Positions 58,401 to 64,000 of a stretch of DNA of 64,000 nt are shown here, in pieces; position 1 is the first letter of the stretch; every line of letters begins with the position of its first letter. A program made the translations under genes and the position numbers. The stretch lies in the NCBI RefSeq assembly GCF_028389875.1, contig NW_026907675.1, positions 2,356,001 through 2,420,000 on the forward strand, written 5' to 3'. The stretch comes from Rhea pennata. Lineage: Eukaryota; Chordata; Aves; Rheiformes; Rheidae. The notes below the pieces were generated by a model that had not been told where the DNA came from, searched no databases, and was given only the letters and a program-made list of their open reading frames with translations.

Positions 58401-61400
58401 CTTACAGGGTGATAGTGGTGCCTCCACCTGTTCACAAAGTGCTTGCCCAAACAGGCTGTCTTTTGGGTTCAGAGGTTGGAGCCTGTTTTGTAGGAGGACA
58501 AAGGCTGTGGCCATCTCAAGATGGCATCTCAGAGCCCCAAATCTGCTCTGCCAAGTTAGAATCATAAAAGGATACGAACGGTGTCAATCCTCACTGGAGA
58601 GCTACAGAAGCACTGGAAACAAGGAAGTGCATTCCTGGCTGATGGTGTCCCTGCAGCAGTCCTCCATCTCACTTGTCCCTTGCCCTCAGCTCACCTCTCA
58701 AGCCCAGGACGAGGGACGCTCTTCCCATCTCATCACCCAATACTCCTTTCCAACATGCTGCTGCTCCTCTGCATGTCGACAAGGACTCCTAGTGCAGCCC
58801 CGTTGCCTCCTGTCCCCTGTCATTGCCACGGAGCCACTATGAAGGACAGTGGTGGGGATTGCCTGAGCAGTGCACAGCAGCGCCTGGGCCTTGCAGGGCA
58901 GTGAGGGCCCCCACCCACGGCACCATGGAGACCTCCCTGTGATGCAGCACATCCCGCTGTGACTTCAGCTCGAGTCATCTGGGGGCTCATGATGCCATTG
59001 CCATGGAGATGGCCCAGCCAGAGAGCAGAGAGATTTCCTCTCAAGTCCTGGAAAGCCATCCCCTCCCTTCCCCCAGTTATTTTCCAAACATTTCTGATAA
59101 ATTCCTTCATCTCCAGAGGGGCCTAGGGTCAGGGCAGCCCCAGCCCCAGGACCCAGGCGTCCTGGCTGCCACATGGTCTCCCGAGCCACACAAGCCTCTC
59201 AGGCAGGATTTTGCCTGGGATCCACTGCAGTATTTTAAGTTAAGGGTTTCTCTGTGCCTCCTCAAACAGGAGCCCCAGAAGGCTCCCAGGGAGCTGCAGG
59301 AGCGTTGGGAACAAGGAACTGTTGCCTGGGCTGATGGTATTGGTCCAGCAGTCCTCCCTCTCACTTGCTGCTTGTCCTTGCCTCACCTCGGTAGCTGAGT
59401 ATGAGGGATGCTCTTCCTGTTTTGGCACCCAAAACTCCTTTACAATGAGCCCCTGCCCCACTGCCTGCTGGCGAGGGGCCCCAATGTGGACCCACTGCAT
59501 CCTGTCCCCACTTCTTTCCATAGAGCTGCTATGCAAATCAAAAGCTTCTTTTCTCTTCATTTCCTGCTTTTGCCCATAGCAAGACAGCAGAAAAATTTCA
59601 CTCTTTCAGCAGAGTCCCCTACTTTTACACACCTGCTTTCTGCACTTTTTCAACACCCTCTGTATTCCCTGCGTACCGCCACCACACACCCCAGTTCCTG
59701 TCCTTTGCTCCAGCAGCATGCTAAGATTGAGAAAGCCTAAGTGGGGTTTGTATGTGGGGGAAATAAAATAAATAACAAGATGCCAGCACGAACAGCAGTG
59801 GGATGGCAAAGCAGGTGGTGTATGGAAATGCCATGTCAGACACCCCAAAGAAGTCATGTCCTTCCAAAATCTGCCAAGTGGAAATGACGTACAAAGCTAA
59901 ACAATTCTGAATGCTTGTGGAGTTTGGTGCCTCTGGTTGTGCATGATGCCAGGGCCACAGGGCTGTAAGAAGCACTTGGGAGAGGGCCAAGCCTTGCAGG
60001 AGGCAGCCTCAGCTGGAGCTGAACCCTGGCAGGAGCAAGAGAGAGCAAGGCAGGTGACTTGAGGGTGCTCTGCTTCTTCTGCTAGCCAGGCAGGTTGGGC
60101 AGAGGCTTTGTCAGTGTGGGGCAAGAGATGGGAAATGGCAGCTGCCTTGGGCACCCCCAGATATGTCCTTGCAGGCTGCCAGGCAGAGCATGCAGTCAGC
60201 CTGCCGGCAGGCAGAGACCTCCTGCTCCTTGCCAGCACTTCCCACCTGATCCTCGGCAGCTCCGGGGAAGCAGGCAGAGGCTTTCAAAGCCATCATCATG
60301 GTCATCTCTGCACCTTTGCGAGGACACATGCAGAAACCTGTGAGCCCTGTGCGTTGGGCAGCCGAGGCAGCCTGTGCCTTTGGTGGGAGCAATCTGGGCT
60401 CCGGCTATGCTGCACTGCTGCGGGCTGCTGCTGCTGGCCACCTGTGGGCAGAAGGACTCACAGGGTGGATGCGGTTGACTTGGTCGAGTGGCTGGTGAAG
60501 AGCAGGAAACCTGAGGGCCGTGTGCACGGGAAGTTCTGGCTGCACACGGCCTGGTTGAGCTGGGTCCAAAGCTGCTCTATGCCCCTCAGCACAGAGCTCA
60601 CAGGCTCCGTGGGGGCCTTGGAGCATGCAGGTTGCTGTGCTTTGTCCCAGGGAAAGTCCCGAGGACTGACAAGAAATTCCCCCCTGGCCGCAGCAGCTCC
60701 TGTCTGCCTCTTTCACCCCAGCTCCTTTGCCAAACCAGCTGCCTGCTCTCCGGGCAGCTCCCATGCCTGCTGCCTGCCTCTGCCTCCAGCCCCATTGCTC
60801 ACCTCGCGCCTGCGCTCCGGCGTGCCTGGCAGTGCGTGTGCAGCCTGGCAGCAGACGTTTGCTGCTGCTCCTCATCCCTCTGCATGATCCTCTGCTGGGG
60901 TCCTGCTGCTCTGGCCCCAAGGGCAGCTGCTGCCTTCTCAGGGAGCGGCTCTCCTCAGAGGGAGGACCCCAGGGGCTCTGTTCACAGCAGGGACACAGTC
61001 CCCATGGAGACAGCCCCATCACCAGGGCCTTGGAGGCACCATGCCACCACCATCACCACCATCACCAAGCCCTGCTGCTCACTGTGGCAACACCCCTCAC
61101 CAAGCCCCGTGGATCGCTGAGGGCACCCCCAGCACAACGCCTTGGCAGTCCCCATGGGCACACCCATCCCCATGGCCTTGCCTCCAAGCCTCTGCTTTCA
61201 GCTTTGGAGCCTGCCTGGTAGCTGACAGCTGGGCAGCACCACCAAGTTGCCTCTCTCCACCCTTGCACTCCATGCCCCTTGCACAGGCTGCCGTTCTTCA
61301 GGCACTCCAGAGCACACAGCCACTCCAAGGCTACCCCTCGCTCTGCCTGCTAATCCTCAGCCCTCTCCAGTGGCTCCTTGTGCAGCTCACGCCACAGCTC

Positions 61401-61600
61401 CCTGCATTCCTGCTGCTGTCGTGATGGGCTTGTTTTTCCCCACACCACCTGGCACCTTTGCTTGCCATCCCAGGCCATTGCTTCCTCACTCTTCTTGCAG
61501 TCAGTGTCTCCTCTAGGTTGCTCCATCACCAGCTTGCCCAGCTGAATCACCATCAGCTCAGCACTTGGCAAGTCTCCTGCCAAAGAAACACTGCCACCCT

Positions 61601-61816
61601 TTTTTGAGTGATGCTGTGAAAAAAACCCTGCAAATAGTAAACAAAACTCAAGGAAAAGAAGGGAAGAAGAGTAAGAAGCAGAGAAGGTGTGCTAGCTTTG
61701 TGGATCTACCTCCTGGCACCCATCTCTGTGCAGAAATGAAAGAAACAATTTTCTGGACCCTGTGTGTCTATTGGGTGCTTGCACACTGGGTAATAGAACG
61801 CAGTTTGGGGACAACA
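61601..61816 (+). mobile_element. LTR fragment (internally deleted), right-arm copy
   Basis: Inverted counterpart of 25851-26065 with the same internal deletion, so insertion and deletion predate the arm duplication. Here the signal AAATAAA is changed to aaatgaaa and the first TG is lost. Confidence 0.55.
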
Positions 61817-62306
61817 CAGGGATAACTACAAATAGGCTGAACACGGGCTGGGGAAGCTCTAGGGTGAAGGAGTGTCCCACGCAGGGCAGGGCCATTCCAC
61901 CACAGAGAGGGGTCTGCATGGGGTAGGGCTCCTCACAGCTCCTGCTCACCCCCAGGACACTTCCCAGGGGCTTCTCAGCATGTAGCTGCAGGCAGGGATG
62001 ACACCAAAGGCAAGGAGCTTCCCCACATCTCTGCTTTCAGGTCTCTGCTGCTGAGGTGGGGGGAAGGGAGAGGAGCTGCCAAGCCTGGACAAGAGCCCGA
62101 GACTCCAAAGCTGATGGAGAGACCAGCAGGTCTGAAGGAAGCTCACAAAGTTCCTTCCCCGACATGCACAGCACCAGCAGCACCTTTGCCGGCCCCAGCA
62201 GGATCTGTCCTCACTACCCCGAGCACCTGCCAACACGCAGATGCCCCTCAACACTGCCTCGCTGCCAGGAGGTGTCTGTGGGGCAGAGCTGAGCACACAG
62301 GGCTGT

Positions 62307-62644
62307 GATGGGCCTGTGGGTCATTGCTCTCCTGAGGAAATGTCACCTTCAGACCCTCGACTGTCTCTGGGGAGGTGTCCCGAGGGGCTGTGAGCGCCCT
62401 CCAGAAGGGCACAGCTCTTCCACAGCCACTTTGCCGCGATACCCAAGATCCTGGCTCTGGCCACGGCCCTCAGGAGCCTCCGCACGTCCTGCTCCTCATG
62501 GTGCCCACAGCCGGGCTGTGCTCAGAGAGGAGCTGGGGACCTGCCCCGGGGAAAAGCGGGGCTGTCAGCAGGGGAACCGGGGCGCTGGCTGCCTCCTGCG
62601 TCCAGCCTGGAGACACGCCAAGCACCGCTGTACCTGCACCCTCT
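62307..62644. other. Single-copy spacer between R2 and Z'
   Basis: No counterpart elsewhere in the window was seen, and no gene is supported. Confidence 0.4.
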
Positions 62645-64000
62645 CCTCACAGCTGGGATGGCGCTGAGGAACTGGCACCACAGCATCCGGCACCGAGCCA
62701 TGGGGCCACAAGGAGAAAGGACGCAAGAGCCGGGGACTCCCGGGGGCCGGAGGTGGCCCAGGCCAGGCCGGGACTTCCCCATTCGCTGCTGCCACACAGC
62801 CAGGCCACGGCCGCTCCGACTGCCGCCACGCACGGCCGCTCGCTCTGCCCAGCCCGCCGCCCTCGGCCCCGGCGCGGCAGCTCCCGGCGCTGCGGCTAAA
62901 GGCTCCGGGCGGCCCCAGGCCGGGAGACGCTGCCCCGCGGCAGCAGCCGCCTCTCGCGCCCTCCCCGCCTGCAGGGCCCGGGCAGCCCCGCCCCCGCCCC
63001 ACCCCTCACCGCCCTCCTCTGGGCCACTGCGCATGCTCCTCCCTGACCGGCCACGCCCCCAACTCTTTGCCACGCCCCTCTTGGTCCCTCCCCTCGGCTC
63101 CCCTGCCCCCCTCCCACCCGGCCCCTGAACAGCGCACACGCACTGCTGCCCCCCTCCTGCCCCTCCCTGGGGTCCCGCCCCGCGAGGTCACGTCCAACGG
63201 GAGCCAATTGGAGGAGTGAGGGGTGGGAGGGTCTGTGGTGCAGGGGGCGTCACTTCCGGCTGTGGGGGCGGGGCCTGTGTGTCCCTGGCTGCTGGTGCTG
63301 GTGCGTGGGGAAACGCTGCTGCCGGGTGCTGCTGCCGCAGGGCCCTGCTCTGCCCCGGGGCCTGGGCGAGTCTGCGGGAGGGGAGGGGAGGGGAGGGGAG
63401 GGATGGGAGAGAAACCTCTGCGCTGCGCTGGGGGCAGCTGCTGCCCGTGAGCATCCCGGGGACACAGTGGGGGTTTTCAGCCTGCACTGCGGCCTGGCAG
63501 GTGCTGAGAAGCCCTGAGCTGTGAGAGCTGCAGCACTAGTGACCGCGCAGGCAGCAGGGCAGGAGGGAGAGGAACAGAGCAGCTGCTTCCTGTGCTGCTT
63601 CTGCCCCGGGATGTTCTCCCCTCCTGGAAAGCTGAAACACCCTGGCTGTGTGGGGGGGAAACTTGGTGAAAGCAGATAGGCAGGAGCTGCTGTTGTAGTG
63701 TGCGTGGGCAGTGCAGTATTCAGTTTTCTCGATCAACCTGTGAAAATGTGACTTCTTTCTTCAGCTTTCAATTAGGAACAGTCGCAAGGTGTCATGTCCA
63801 GGAGTGGGGAGAAAAGAGGGCTGTGAAAAGAGCGGGGCCTGAGCCCTGAGGTAACTATATGTAGCACTCTAGAGCTTTGTTGAAAGCTTCCTCTCTTCCT
63901 GCAGTTGCTAAGGAAGAAAGCAACAGGATGGCCGTAAACGGGCACTGTCCTTGCTAGACCAAGGAGAAGGACTTGAACACACCCTTGCGTGGAGAGCATT
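62645..64000 (+). repeat. Block Z', second copy of Z, cut by window edge
   Basis: Direct repeat of 36345-37694. Promoter differences: the NRF1 palindrome reads gcgcacacgc (63132-63141) and the first CCAAT reads ccaac (about 63194-63198), while the second CCAAT, the ETS site and the first-exon donor (63447) remain. Confidence 0.85.
63794..64000 (+). pseudogene. Z' copy of the unrecognised gene, stop at codon 11
   Basis: The exon 63765-63850 has the same length (86 nt) and splice sites as 37459-37544. ATG is at 63794, but codon 11 is TGA (63824-63826) where Z has TCA. The next exon begins at 63958 and leaves the window intact. The copy is therefore probably null, or starts elsewhere. Confidence 0.55.

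Larger units (their letters stand above)
50996..62306 (-). repeat. Amplicon copy R2, right arm of the 11-kb inverted repeat
   Basis: The order is Y, X, CpG core, W. It is inverted against 25366-36344 and nearly identical over Y, X and W; the CpG core is more variable. It has about 90 extra bases at its left end (50996-51083) that F1 lost where block Z joins; R1 keeps them at 17027-17115. Unit R1 shares this order but is diverged. No protein gene is supported. Confidence 0.85.

Noticed and set aside
61038..61075. caccatcac repeat as a coding His-rich tract
   Set aside because: It is a short simple repeat, shorter in the other arm (about 26600-26620).

Overview
The window looks like songbird (passerine) nuclear DNA. 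Position 6677-6812 holds a tRNA-Ile-headed SINE with a CR1 tail, the TguSINE1 type of passerines. CR1 LINE pieces and several LTR fragments also occur, and the sequence has vertebrate splice sites and CpG-island promoters. No bacterial, phage, rRNA or CRISPR features are seen. The chromosome cannot be assigned from sequence alone.

Positions 1-17,000 are largely non-duplicated. They contain an env/LTR retroviral remnant (634-1318), scattered exon-like segments mostly on the minus strand (2-8 kb, including a tandemly duplicated 72-nt exon), the SINE, a CR1 in two opposed pieces, and one clearly recognisable gene: a TOPORS-like RING-finger E3 ligase at 12004-13650. That frame is broken by two in-frame stops.

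Positions 17,000-62,300 are a nest of amplicons. One unit of about 7-11 kb occurs four times with orientations R-F-F-R: R1 17027-25355, F1 25366-36344, F2 41213-48556, R2 50996-62306. F1 and R2 form an inverted repeat with arms of about 11 kb around a spacer of about 14.7 kb. R1 and the V half of F2 form a second inverted pair. Each unit has a CpG-island promoter core (CCAAT boxes, an RFX X-box-like palindrome, a YY1 site) flanked by long non-coding-looking sequence. I see no convincing protein gene in the units except a short first-coding-exon relic.

A different, directly repeated block (Z, 36345 to at least 37694; Z', 62645 to window end) carries an NRF1/CCAAT/ETS promoter and the start of a small gene I do not recognise. 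In the Z copy four coding exons (37488-40006) join in phase to give 130 codons. In Z' the same first coding exon has a stop at codon 11, and two promoter motifs are changed.

Between F2 and R2 (48557-50959) two different minus-strand LTRs flank a 55-bp minisatellite of about 21 units. All relationships were read by eye; no alignment or database search was run, so boundaries are approximate.
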